A DNA stretch of 5,610 nt from Chlamydia trachomatis (GTDB lineage Bacteria > Chlamydiota > Chlamydiia > Chlamydiales > JAAKFR01), in the NCBI GenBank assembly GCA_945861315.1, contig CAMAUB010000099.1, forward strand, positions 1-5,610. The letters are read 5' to 3'. This document shows, one piece after another, positions 1 through 5,469 of the stretch (position 1 is its first letter; the number at the start of each line of letters is the position of its first letter). The notes under the pieces were generated by a model that was not told where the DNA came from, ran no database searches, and was given only the letters and a program-made list of their open reading frames with translations. Made by a program: the position numbers and the translations under genes.

Positions 1-93
1 CAGAGTGAGCGAGGGGGTCAAAATGCGAGGAGCACTCGGAAACAGGTTGGCCTCCGCAGCCGCTCTGTAAAGAGAAAAAAATGTGTAAGGTGA
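1..93 (+). other. Unresolved edge segment, possibly the 3' end of an upstream plus-strand gene
   Basis: This stretch is more GC-rich than what follows. Two plus-strand frames are open from the window edge: one ends with TGA at 91-93 and would give a very basic tail (ending RSRSVKRKKCVR), the other ends with TAA at 68-70 (ending MRGALGNRLASAAAL). Neither can be assigned to a family from so short a piece. The ends of 1-67 can also pair (CAGAG at 1-5 with CTCTG at 63-67), so a structured RNA is not excluded. I see a gene end here but cannot say which kind. Confidence 0.25.
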
Positions 94-109
94 GTGAACT
101 AATCACTCA
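91..109 (+). repeat. Small perfect hairpin (7-bp arms, 5-nt loop)
   Basis: TGAGTGA at 91-97 is the exact reverse complement of TCACTCA at 103-109. The first arm contains the TGA stop of one possible upstream frame. No T-run follows directly, so it is not a complete intrinsic terminator by itself. It may act together with the hairpin at 117-150. Confidence 0.4.
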
Positions 110-116
110 TTAGATC

Positions 117-168
117 CCTGAATATCTGTGGGATAAACCCAAAATTCAGGTTATTATGCTTTTTTTTT
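117..168 (+). terminator. Possible Rho-independent terminator of the gene left of the window
   Basis: CCTGAAT at 117-123 pairs with ATTCAGG at 144-150, and inside it GGG at 130-132 pairs with CCC at 138-140, giving an interrupted stem. A run of nine T follows at 160-168, about nine bases after the stem. That gap is longer than in a standard intrinsic terminator, so the call is tentative. The T-run is followed by seven A, which makes the T9A7 block itself self-complementary. Confidence 0.4.
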
Positions 169-202
169 AAAAAAACAGGTGATAAATTAAGATCAAATCA
201 AC

Positions 203-209
203 AAGGAGG
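203..209 (+). promoter_or_regulatory. Strong Shine-Dalgarno site for the propeller-like gene
   Basis: AAGGAGG lies five bases before the ATG at 215. It is the best ribosome binding site in the window and fixes the start of the gene at 215-1048. Confidence 0.85.
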
Positions 210-214
210 TTGAA

Positions 215-1048
215 ATGACTGTTAGAGAAATACAGTATACCGCTCAAGGAGGGCAAAGTATCGTACCTATGGTAGACGATGCTTATGAAATTGTTTTTGT
301 TGCTTCTCGCAACATGGTCAGCATATTTGAAAGAGGAAAGATGATTCGCGTATTTAAGGCACACCATAAGTTGGACATCAGCTTAGCTTTAGCCGTGCTA
401 ACTAAGCAGAGGCTACTGCTCTCTTCCACAGAGGAGGAGACAAAAATTTGGAATGTCTCTGATCCCCAAAACCCCACTTTTGTCACAACGACAGTCCTAG
501 CCGGCGGGCAATGGGCGTGTACCTTTCGGGAAAGAATTCATACTTTACCCACTACAGAATGTGTGACAGTTATTGGAGATTCGTGTGCAAATTTGATCCA
601 GAAATCAGGGACTGTTGAGCTTTATACCTCTTCCACAACCCTTTTTATCTCAGATCGAAAAGAAGTTACTTTTTACAAAGAACCTTGTCAAAAAAAAACG
701 AGCTGTTGCCGAATAATGCCTAGGGATGAAACACTCATCTCTCAAATTGCTGCAACCGACTCTGTTTTAGCTATTTGTTGCGGAACACTGGTGAGTGTTT
801 TTGATATTTCTTCGCCAGAATGCCCAATGCTTCATGAATTTGAAATTAATTTCGATCGTCGCATCACAGCTTGCGGGGATATTTTTGCAATCTACGACTC
901 TTCGTTCATTGAGCTCTTTGATAGTCGTTTTGAAAAGAGGGGACTAACTCTATTTGTAGAAGTGGGAGAGATTGTGAACCTTGCCCTTGCACCCCAATAC
1001 CTTTTCGTTCTAGGAACCGAACGTACAGCCATTGTTATAGTCGATTAA
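215..1048 (+). CDS. Beta-propeller-like protein with WD40/LVIVD-type repeats, function unknown
   Basis: This is a 277-residue protein with no signal peptide or membrane segment, so it is cytoplasmic or secreted by a signal-independent route. Short beta-rich blocks recur. Residues 67-89 (LLLSSTEEETKIWNVSDPQNP and on) have the shape of a WD40 blade end that runs into an LVIVD-type VSDPxxP motif. Residues 192-208 contain a second such motif (VFDISSPECP). Residues 219-235 (ACGDIFAIYDSSFIELFD) look like a further blade. A full seven-bladed propeller would need more length, so this may be a small or divergent propeller. It has ten cysteines, with CC pairs at 164-165 and 188-189. Such folds usually serve as protein-binding scaffolds; no catalytic motif is visible. 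The gene converges on the cyo operon and its stop codon lies inside the 36-bp palindrome at 1035-1070. The coding call is strong; the fold is an inference from motifs. Confidence 0.85.
   Translation: MTVREIQYTAQGGQSIVPMVDDAYEIVFVASRNMVSIFERGKMIRVFKAHHKLDISLALAVLTKQRLLLSSTEEETKIWNVSDPQNPTFVTTTVLAGGQWACTFRERIHTLPTTECVTVIGDSCANLIQKSGTVELYTSSTTLFISDRKEVTFYKEPCQKKTSCCRIMPRDETLISQIAATDSVLAICCGTLVSVFDISSPECPMLHEFEINFDRRITACGDIFAIYDSSFIELFDSRFEKRGLTLFVEVGEIVNLALAPQYLFVLGTERTAIVIVD
690..698 (+). repeat. A9 homopolymer inside the propeller-like gene
   Basis: Nine consecutive A at 690-698 encode part of QKKT (residues 159-162). A tract this long in a coding region is prone to replication or transcriptional slippage, which would shift the frame just past the middle of the protein. 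Confidence 0.6.
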
Positions 1049-1070
1049 ATCCGGATTTAATCGACTATAA
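1035..1070. repeat. Perfect 36-bp palindrome at the convergent gene junction
   Basis: Both arms match without a mismatch around a central CCGG (1051-1054); the left arm begins TTATAGTCGATTAAAT. It contains the stop codon of the plus-strand propeller-like gene (1046-1048) and ends 2 nt before the stop codon of the minus-strand CcoP-like gene (1073-1075). It is therefore placed to act as a shared 3' structure for both transcripts. No U-run follows on either strand, so it is not a classical intrinsic terminator. A 20-bp copy of one arm recurs at 2412-2431. Confidence 0.9.
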
Positions 1071-1072
1071 GT

Positions 1073-1312
1073 CTAATCTACTACATCTTCTAGATAGGGG
1101 TTTTTACGCTCAAAAGGGTAAGTTGTGTAGGCTGCTTTTTGAAGCTGTTGCCAATAACCCCTATCTAGAAAACCGTGTGAGCCATTCCAATAAGCGATAA
1201 AAGCCAAAATCCCCCCAACTAGCACGACGATATAGGTAATGTACAGAAAGATAGGGATTCGATTTTCTTCAGTTTCAGGTACGTCAAACAAATATTCATC
1301 ATCTTGATTCAT
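1073..1312 (-). CDS. Small membrane protein like the N-terminal anchor of CcoP/FixP, without heme c domains
   Basis: This 79-residue protein has an acidic N-terminus, one membrane helix at about residues 20-41, and a conserved-looking tail (WNGSHGFLDRGYW, then LQKAAYTTYPFE). The lead-in ENRIPIFLYITYIV resembles the NPLPxWW anchor that opens the FixP_N domain of CcoP, the diheme subunit of cbb3 oxidases. CcoP is normally near 300 residues with two CxxCH heme sites; here there is no CxxCH and the frame stops right after the anchor. I chose the ATG at 1312 because GAGG lies six bases upstream; ATGs at 1318 and 1324 are in frame but badly placed for it. The gene overlaps the preceding CcoS-like gene by 14 nt, which suggests translational coupling. 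It is either a truncated relic or a stand-alone accessory subunit. The gene is likely real; the family link is an inference from pattern. Confidence 0.7.
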   Translation of the reverse strand: MNQDDEYLFDVPETEENRIPIFLYITYIVVLVGGILAFIAYWNGSHGFLDRGYWQQLQKAAYTTYPFERKNPYLEDVVD

Positions 1313-1466
1313 CGTCATCCTCAAACAGGTGGTACTTTGGATCTTCGCTCATATCAAGTTGCCTCTTACACATGAGATAGACAAACACAATCAACGCCCC
1401 TCCAAAAAAAGAAAAAAGAAGCGCATAGTGCATTACAAGCCCATAAATACCTACACTATCAATCAT
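1299..1466 (-). CDS. CcoS/FixS-like small membrane protein (55 aa)
   Basis: This 55-residue protein has one hydrophobic helix at about residues 8-32, then a basic CKR and an acidic tail. The tail RQLDMSEDPKYHLFEDDD lines up closely with the CcoS/FixS signature of the form GQFDDLEGPxxRILFDDD: Q, D, E, P and the terminal DDD are in register. CcoS is a short membrane protein needed to mature cbb3 oxidases, with a role linked to copper or heme insertion. The start is ATG 1466, with a weak AGG nearby. It begins 28 nt after the cyoE stop and overlaps the next small gene by 14 nt. Finding it behind a bo3 operon, not a ccoGHIS cluster, is unusual. It could instead be an unrecognised small oxidase subunit such as a CcoQ analogue. 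The coding call is supported by the overlap with its partner and the motif. Confidence 0.7.
   Translation of the reverse strand: MIDSVGIYGLVMHYALLFSFFGGALIVFVYLMCKRQLDMSEDPKYHLFEDDDESR
1319..1322 (-). promoter_or_regulatory. Ribosome binding site that sets the start of the CcoP-like gene
   Basis: GAGG on the minus strand lies six bases before the ATG at 1312 and inside the end of the upstream CcoS-like gene. It favours 1312 over the two ATGs just upstream and supports coupled translation of the pair. Confidence 0.55.
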
Positions 1467-1482
1467 CGCCTATCCATAGTGA

Positions 1483-1498
1483 ATTAAATTGATTTAAT
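1483..1498. repeat. AT-only inverted repeat at the cyoE stop
   Basis: ATTAAAT at 1483-1489 and ATTTAAT at 1492-1498 are reverse complements with a 2-nt centre. It overlaps the cyoE stop codon. The stem is weak and may be a chance result of AT-rich sequence. Confidence 0.3.
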
Positions 1499-2348
1499 GC
1501 GCTATAAAATGTTCCACAGAGGTTGCCAAGCAAATAGCTGTGATTGCTATAAGGGATAAACGAAAGGTATGGCGAGCCCAATTCTGATCATTGTCACATT
1601 TAAAGCCTTTTAAACAAGCTATGAGCCACAGAATACTGACAAGCATCATAGCCACTAGATAGACATAGCCTGTATAGGCAAATACAGTTAACAAAGAGGC
1701 TGTAATAATAAAACCGATCACGTAGACAACCATACGCAATTTTGTTGCATAGATTCCCCTGATACCGGGAAAAGTGGGAATTGAAGCGGCCGCATAATCA
1801 TCAAAATGGAATATTGCAATCGAAAAAAAATGGGGCATTTGCCAAAGAACCATCATTGCAAATAAGATCGCAGCTCCCAGATCAAAACGACCTGTCGCTG
1901 CGCAGTAACCCACAACAGGTGGAATGGCTCCCGCAATACTTCCGATTGCAGTTGCATAAATCGTGTGACATTTCCACAAGCTATAAATCACCACATAGAT
2001 GAGAAAACCCAACCCCGCAATCAATGCGGTTAATACATTTGTGTAAGTTAATAAAATAAAGAAACCAAGCACCATAAGAACAATAGCAAAAAGAATGGCA
2101 TTGCGACTGGAGATCAGGCCACGGGCCAAAGCACGATTTTTTGTGCGGTCCATTTTTTTGTCAACTTTACGATCTATATGATTATTAAATACACAGGCAG
2201 AGGCAATGATAAGTGCCAAGCCGATGAGTGTCGCAAAAAATAGCAAGAACTCAAAAGATCCCTGTAAGCCCAAGATAAATCCTGCTGCAACTGTGAGGAG
2301 ATTGCCTAAAATAATCCCGGGCTTTGTCAGTAAGTAATAATTAATCAT
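1494..2348 (-). CDS. cyoE: Protoheme IX farnesyltransferase (heme O synthase), CyoE
   Basis: CyoE transfers a farnesyl group from farnesyl diphosphate to the vinyl side chain of heme B, making the heme O of the bo3 oxidase; it is an integral membrane UbiA-family prenyltransferase. The protein opens with LLTKPGIILGN, as in E. coli CyoE, and has the diphosphate/Mg site FNNHIDRKVDKKMDRTKNRA (N55, D59, D63 in this numbering). It also has the IGSIAGAIPPVVGYC loop (from about residue 132), LWQMPHF, and the second acidic site FHFDDYAAASIPTFP (D173-D174). About eight to nine hydrophobic helices fit the fold. I chose ATG 2348 (284 aa) because GAGG lies five bases upstream and the N-terminus then matches the family. 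An in-frame ATG at 2381 would add 11 charged residues with a poor ribosome site. One oddity is KCH at 126-128, where E. coli has KRH. It is separated from cyoD by palindromic elements, unlike the tight packing of cyoB-D. Confidence 0.97.
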   Translation of the reverse strand: MINYYLLTKPGIILGNLLTVAAGFILGLQGSFEFLLFFATLIGLALIIASACVFNNHIDRKVDKKMDRTKNRALARGLISSRNAILFAIVLMVLGFFILLTYTNVLTALIAGLGFLIYVVIYSLWKCHTIYATAIGSIAGAIPPVVGYCAATGRFDLGAAILFAMMVLWQMPHFFSIAIFHFDDYAAASIPTFPGIRGIYATKLRMVVYVIGFIITASLLTVFAYTGYVYLVAMMLVSILWLIACLKGFKCDNDQNWARHTFRLSLIAITAICLATSVEHFIAH

Positions 2349-2352
2349 TTTT

Positions 2353-2357
2353 TCCTC
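2353..2357 (-). promoter_or_regulatory. Ribosome binding site supporting the internal cyoE start
   Basis: GAGGA on the minus strand ends just before the A-run leading into ATG 2348. The longer alternative start at 2381 has only a distant GGAT, so this site decides in favour of the 284-residue product. Confidence 0.6.
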
Positions 2358-2409
2358 ATTAGATTTCTTTCGAAACTTCATTTGATGAACTATCCATGGA
2401 TGTACTTGA

Positions 2410-2438
2410 CATATAGTCGATTAAATCCGGAATGATAA
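2410..2438 (-). promoter_or_regulatory. Candidate weak sigma-70-type promoter for cyoE and the small genes
   Basis: On the minus strand, TTATCA (2438-2433) and TATATG (2415-2410) are 17 nt apart, each matching four of six positions of the -35 and -10 consensus. The spacer is the 20-bp palindrome-arm copy. The position upstream of cyoE is sensible, but matches of this quality are common in AT-rich DNA. Confidence 0.25.
2412..2431. repeat. 20-bp copy of one arm of the 1035-1070 palindrome
   Basis: TATAGTCGATTAAATCCGGA here is identical to 1036-1055 and is the exact reverse complement of 1050-1069. The segment 1050-2431, holding cyoE and both small genes, is therefore bounded by perfect 20-bp inverted repeats. 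A 20-bp exact match in 5.6 kb is not expected by chance. Confidence 0.9.
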
Positions 2439-2447
2439 TTTTCACCG

Positions 2448-2538
2448 CGTCAAAGCTCTCGGGCTTGAACGATCGTAAACAACCCCATATTTCTAATATT
2501 GGGTCGTTTACGATCGTTCAATCGCGGGAGCTTTCACG
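2448..2538. repeat. Large near-perfect palindrome (element A) between cyoD and cyoE
   Basis: The arms run from 2448 inward and from 2538 inward around a 3-nt centre at 2492-2494, with only a few mismatches. The 34-base outer arms at 2452-2485 and 2501-2534 match at 30 positions, and the core TTGAACGATCGTAAAC is identical in both. The element ends exactly beside the cyoD stop codon (2539-2541). As RNA it would form a stem of about 40 base pairs, which could block or protect transcript ends between cyoD and cyoE. It carries no gene. It belongs to the same family as the element at 5531-5610. Confidence 0.9.
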
Positions 2539-2901
2539 TCAGCCCAAATCCGACTTTTCAAGTTGTTTGGGCATAGTTCGATGCTCTAAATTTCCCATAA
2601 TCCATAAAGTTCCAATAACAATAATAAGAAGCACGCAGACAAGAAATAGGAGCATCAACTGTTCCCAATATGGCTTAGACATTTGTCCTGCGTGGATAAA
2701 AAAGATCAATTGACAAACTGCCTGTACAATGGCTAATCCAATGATTGTGAAAAATAGAACTTGCTTAGGAAATAACCCTGTCTTGACAAGGAAAAAGGCC
2801 ACTCCTGTTAATGCAAAGCATACTACAAATCCCATTACATAGGATTTAACACTTCCATGCCATTTACTTTGCGCAGCACTTAAGCCCGGCTCTTCATGCA
2901 T
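2539..2901 (-). CDS. cyoD: Cytochrome bo3 quinol oxidase subunit IV, CyoD
   Basis: This 120-residue protein (E. coli CyoD is 109) has a short polar N-terminus with WHGSVKSYVMGFV and three membrane helices at about residues 20-41, 47-71 and 79-105. The motif QLIFFIHAGQMSKPYWEQLM between helices 2 and 3 and the ending LWIMGNL are typical of CyoD. It is the smallest structural subunit and helps assemble the heme-copper centre of CyoB. Its ATG directly follows the cyoC stop with no gap, and GAGGGAG lies eight bases upstream inside cyoC, so the two are probably translated together. Residues after GNLEH form a slightly longer charged tail than usual (ending EKSDLG). The stop codon abuts palindromic element A. 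Confidence 0.96.
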   Translation of the reverse strand: MHEEPGLSAAQSKWHGSVKSYVMGFVVCFALTGVAFFLVKTGLFPKQVLFFTIIGLAIVQAVCQLIFFIHAGQMSKPYWEQLMLLFLVCVLLIIVIGTLWIMGNLEHRTMPKQLEKSDLG

Positions 2902-3498
2902 TTAAAGTACTCCCTCAAGGTAGACAAAAGTAAAAATAAAGACCCAGATTAAGTCTAAGAAGTGCCAAAACAGTGTAAGACACGCAAGTCTGCGAAATGT
3001 TGGCAGGGTAAAACCTGATATAGAAATTTGTATAAAGAGGATCAGCATCCACAATAGGCCAATAGAAACGTGCAATCCATGTGTTCCAACTAGAGTAAAG
3101 AAAGAGGACAAAAAGGCACTTGCCTCCCAACTATTTCCTTCTTGGACAAGGTGTATGAATTCCGAAACCTCTAACACGACAAAGGTCAAGCCTAAGATAA
3201 AAGCGAGAACCATCAAGCTAAGTGTTTGAGATTTCTTGCTTCGCCTTGCACACAATGCGGCAAATCCAAAGAGCACATTGCTCAATAGCAAGATCACTGT
3301 TTCAGCAAAAGGAGTCGACAGATTAAAAAGAATGTGGGCAGTTGGCCCACCAAAGGTTTCTGTGTGAAGAACTGCATAGGTAATAAAGAGGGTGGCAAAT
3401 AAAACACAGTCGCTCATGATGTAGACCCAAAATCCCAAAAGTGTTTTGGAAAAGACATCTTGGTGTGGATCAAAAGTGGAAGTTAAAGGTTCTGCCAT
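2902..3498 (-). CDS. cyoC: Cytochrome bo3 quinol oxidase subunit III, CyoC
   Basis: This 198-residue protein is close to E. coli CyoC (204) and belongs to the heme-copper oxidase subunit III family. It has five membrane helices at about residues 22-43, 62-84, 93-118, 129-158 and 171-196. Typical motifs are GFWVYIMSDCVLFATLF in helix 1, the VLEVSEFIHLV segment in helix 3, LVGTHGLHVSIGLLWM in helix 4 and FWHFLDLIWVFIFTFVYL in helix 5. The two-helix truncation relative to aa3 subunit III is normal for CyoC. It has no cofactor and stabilises CyoB. It starts 2 nt after the cyoB stop and ends directly at the cyoD start, so it sits inside one tightly packed transcript. Confidence 0.97.
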   Translation of the reverse strand: MAEPLTSTFDPHQDVFSKTLLGFWVYIMSDCVLFATLFITYAVLHTETFGGPTAHILFNLSTPFAETVILLLSNVLFGFAALCARRSKKSQTLSLMVLAFILGLTFVVLEVSEFIHLVQEGNSWEASAFLSSFFTLVGTHGLHVSIGLLWMLILFIQISISGFTLPTFRRLACLTLFWHFLDLIWVFIFTFVYLEGVL

Positions 3499-3500
3499 CT

Positions 3501-5468
3501 CTATTTTTCTCTCTTAAGGTGCTTAGAATCGATCTCTTTGACTTGCTGCGCCGTGAGAATCTCATAAATATCTTTTTTCGATAGATGGATGATCAAGCAA
3601 GCTACAATTCCCAAAAGAGAAACTACAGTTAGCCACATGATATACCAAGTGAGAGCAAAACCAAAAATCAAACTCAAGGCGCCGATAAAAAATCCCATAG
3701 GGGTAGATTTGGGCAAATAAATATCCTCATAATGAGGTTCTTTCCAAGGCGTTGATGAAGAGTGTTTCATATCCCAAAAAGCATCAATTTTAGAGACCGT
3801 TGGAATCACAGCAAAATTATAGACAGGTGCTGGTGATGATAAAGACCACTCCAATGTTCTCCCTTCCCAAGGATCTCCTGAACGATCGCTATTTTTTTTG
3901 CGATACAAGAAACTCAAAAAGATTTGTAAGATTTGAAAGCCAATACCAACTAAAATAATCACAGCCCCAATAGCCACTAAAAGAAATAAAGGGCGCCATC
4001 CTGTTGAAGTCTCATAGTGATTCAAGCGTCTTGTAGCCCCCATAAATCCGAGCATATAAAGAGGCATAAAAGCGAGTAAAAAACCAATAAACCAACACCA
4101 AAAAGCGTAGTGCCCCCATTTTTCAATCAACCTAAACCCAGTGACTTTAGGCCACCAATAGGTGAAGGCACAAAAAAATCCGAAAAGAAAACTTCCAATC
4201 ACCATTCCATGGAAGTGAGCAATCAGAAATAAGCTATTATGGAGTTGGAAATCTACAGGAGGAGCAGAGAGCAAAATGCCCGTCATTCCTGCGACAGAAA
4301 AGTTTAAGACAAAAGCAAAAAACCATAACATTGGAGTCTCAAAATGAATCCGCCCTCTAAATTTTGTAAAGAGCCAGTTGAACACTTTTACACCTGTTGG
4401 AATTGCAATTAACATCGTCATGATTCCAAAAAAGGCATTGACATTAGGTGCTGCGCCCATTGTGAAGAAATGGTGCAACCAAACGATGAATGAGAGAATC
4501 GTGATAATGATAATAGCCCACACCATTGAAGAGTAACCAAACAATGGTTTCCTCGAGAAAGTGGGTACAACTTCAGAAAAAACACCAAAGGCGGGCAAGA
4601 TGAGAATGTAAACTTCTGGATGCCCCCAAGCCCAAATCAAATTGACATACATCATGGGGTTACCGCCAAAACCAGGAGTGAAAAAATGCATCCCCAAATA
4701 GCGATCTAAAGTTAACATTCCAAGCGTTGCTGTAAGAATTGGAAAAGCAAAGATCACAAGAATCAAAGCGCCCAAACAGCTCCACACAAAAATGGGCATC
4801 TTCATAAGGCTCATACCTGGACAGCGCATCTTCAAAATTGTCACTATAAAATTGATCGCAGCAATCGTACTTCCAATTCCAGCAATTTGCAGCATCCATA
4901 TCCAATAATTTACCCCTTCATCAGGACTGTACTCAATCCCCGAAAGAGGAGGGTAGCCAAGCCAACCTGCCGCTGAAAATTTTCCAATTGCAAGTGAAAC
5001 CAAGGTCAACATCGCCCCAGATGCAAAAAGCCAAAAACTGACAGCGTTTAAAAAGGGGAATGCAACATCACGCGCACCGATTTGCAGCGGAACAATTAAA
5101 TTCATAAGGCCAAAGATGACTCCCATCCCAACAAAGAAAATCATTGTCGTGCCGTGAGCAGAAAAAACTTGCTGGAAATGAGAAGCTGAGAGGAAACCTT
5201 GAGACGCATCAACTGAAAGAGCTTGCTGACCACGAATCATAAGTGCATCCCCAAATCCCTTTAAAAATAGAACCAAGGAGACAATGATGTACATCACCCC
5301 AATTCTTTTAGGATCAACAGAGGTGATCCACTCTCTCCAAAGCCATTTCCATCGTTTAAGATAAAAAATCAATCCAATGATTACCAAGCCGCCTGCAGTC
5401 ATTGAGAGGACGGCCATATTTTGCATCGGGTCGTGTTTAAAAGCATCTAGAGTTAATTTTCCAAACAT
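3501..5468 (-). CDS. cyoB: Cytochrome bo3 quinol oxidase subunit I, CyoB
   Basis: CyoB is the catalytic subunit: it oxidises quinol, reduces O2 to water and pumps protons across the inner membrane. The protein has 655 residues (E. coli 663) and starts MFGKLTLDA as in E. coli. All key residues are present, one lower than in E. coli numbering: low-spin heme b ligands H105 and H420; heme o3 ligand H418; CuB ligands H283, H332 and H333; the cross-linked Y287; D-channel D134 and E285; K-channel K361. Motifs include GARDVAFPF, WGHPEVYIL, WLHHFFTMG, PTGVKVFNW and LIAHFHGMV. At the quinol site D74, H97 and Q100 are kept, but the arginine equivalent to E. coli R71 is lysine (K70). The GDPWEGRTLEWSLSSPAP loop is typical of the bo3 branch. 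No good ribosome site precedes ATG 5468; a stop codon 1 nt upstream suggests coupling to the preceding frame. Confidence 0.99.
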   Translation of the reverse strand: MFGKLTLDAFKHDPMQNMAVLSMTAGGLVIIGLIFYLKRWKWLWREWITSVDPKRIGVMYIIVSLVLFLKGFGDALMIRGQQALSVDASQGFLSASHFQQVFSAHGTTMIFFVGMGVIFGLMNLIVPLQIGARDVAFPFLNAVSFWLFASGAMLTLVSLAIGKFSAAGWLGYPPLSGIEYSPDEGVNYWIWMLQIAGIGSTIAAINFIVTILKMRCPGMSLMKMPIFVWSCLGALILVIFAFPILTATLGMLTLDRYLGMHFFTPGFGGNPMMYVNLIWAWGHPEVYILILPAFGVFSEVVPTFSRKPLFGYSSMVWAIIIITILSFIVWLHHFFTMGAAPNVNAFFGIMTMLIAIPTGVKVFNWLFTKFRGRIHFETPMLWFFAFVLNFSVAGMTGILLSAPPVDFQLHNSLFLIAHFHGMVIGSFLFGFFCAFTYWWPKVTGFRLIEKWGHYAFWCWFIGFLLAFMPLYMLGFMGATRRLNHYETSTGWRPLFLLVAIGAVIILVGIGFQILQIFLSFLYRKKNSDRSGDPWEGRTLEWSLSSPAPVYNFAVIPTVSKIDAFWDMKHSSSTPWKEPHYEDIYLPKSTPMGFFIGALSLIFGFALTWYIMWLTVVSLLGIVACLIIHLSKKDIYEILTAQQVKEIDSKHLKREK

Positions 5469-5469
5469 A

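Noticed and set aside
167..486. Minus-strand open frames opposite the start of the propeller-like gene
   Set aside because: They oppose a gene with a strong ribosome site and show no motif.
1035..1070. Classical intrinsic terminator
   Set aside because: No U-run follows the palindrome on either strand, so I list it as a repeat with possible 3'-end function only.
1781..2002. Plus-strand open frame within cyoE
   Set aside because: It lies antisense to strongly conserved CyoE motifs, has no family-like sequence and no ribosome site; a shadow frame.
2432..2713. Plus-strand open frame across element A and the end of cyoD
   Set aside because: It consists of palindromic repeat and antisense cyoD and shows no protein-like features.
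2915..3130. Minus-strand open frame inside cyoC in another frame
   Set aside because: It overlaps the conserved helices of CyoC entirely and has no independent support.
3884..3893. GAACGATCGC in cyoB as a third copy of the palindrome family
   Set aside because: Only a short part of the core matches, there is no inverted partner, and the bases encode a normal CyoB segment.
4660..4905. Minus-strand open frame inside cyoB in another frame
   Set aside because: Its odd composition is a by-product of the CyoB codons; the real frame holds catalytic residues.
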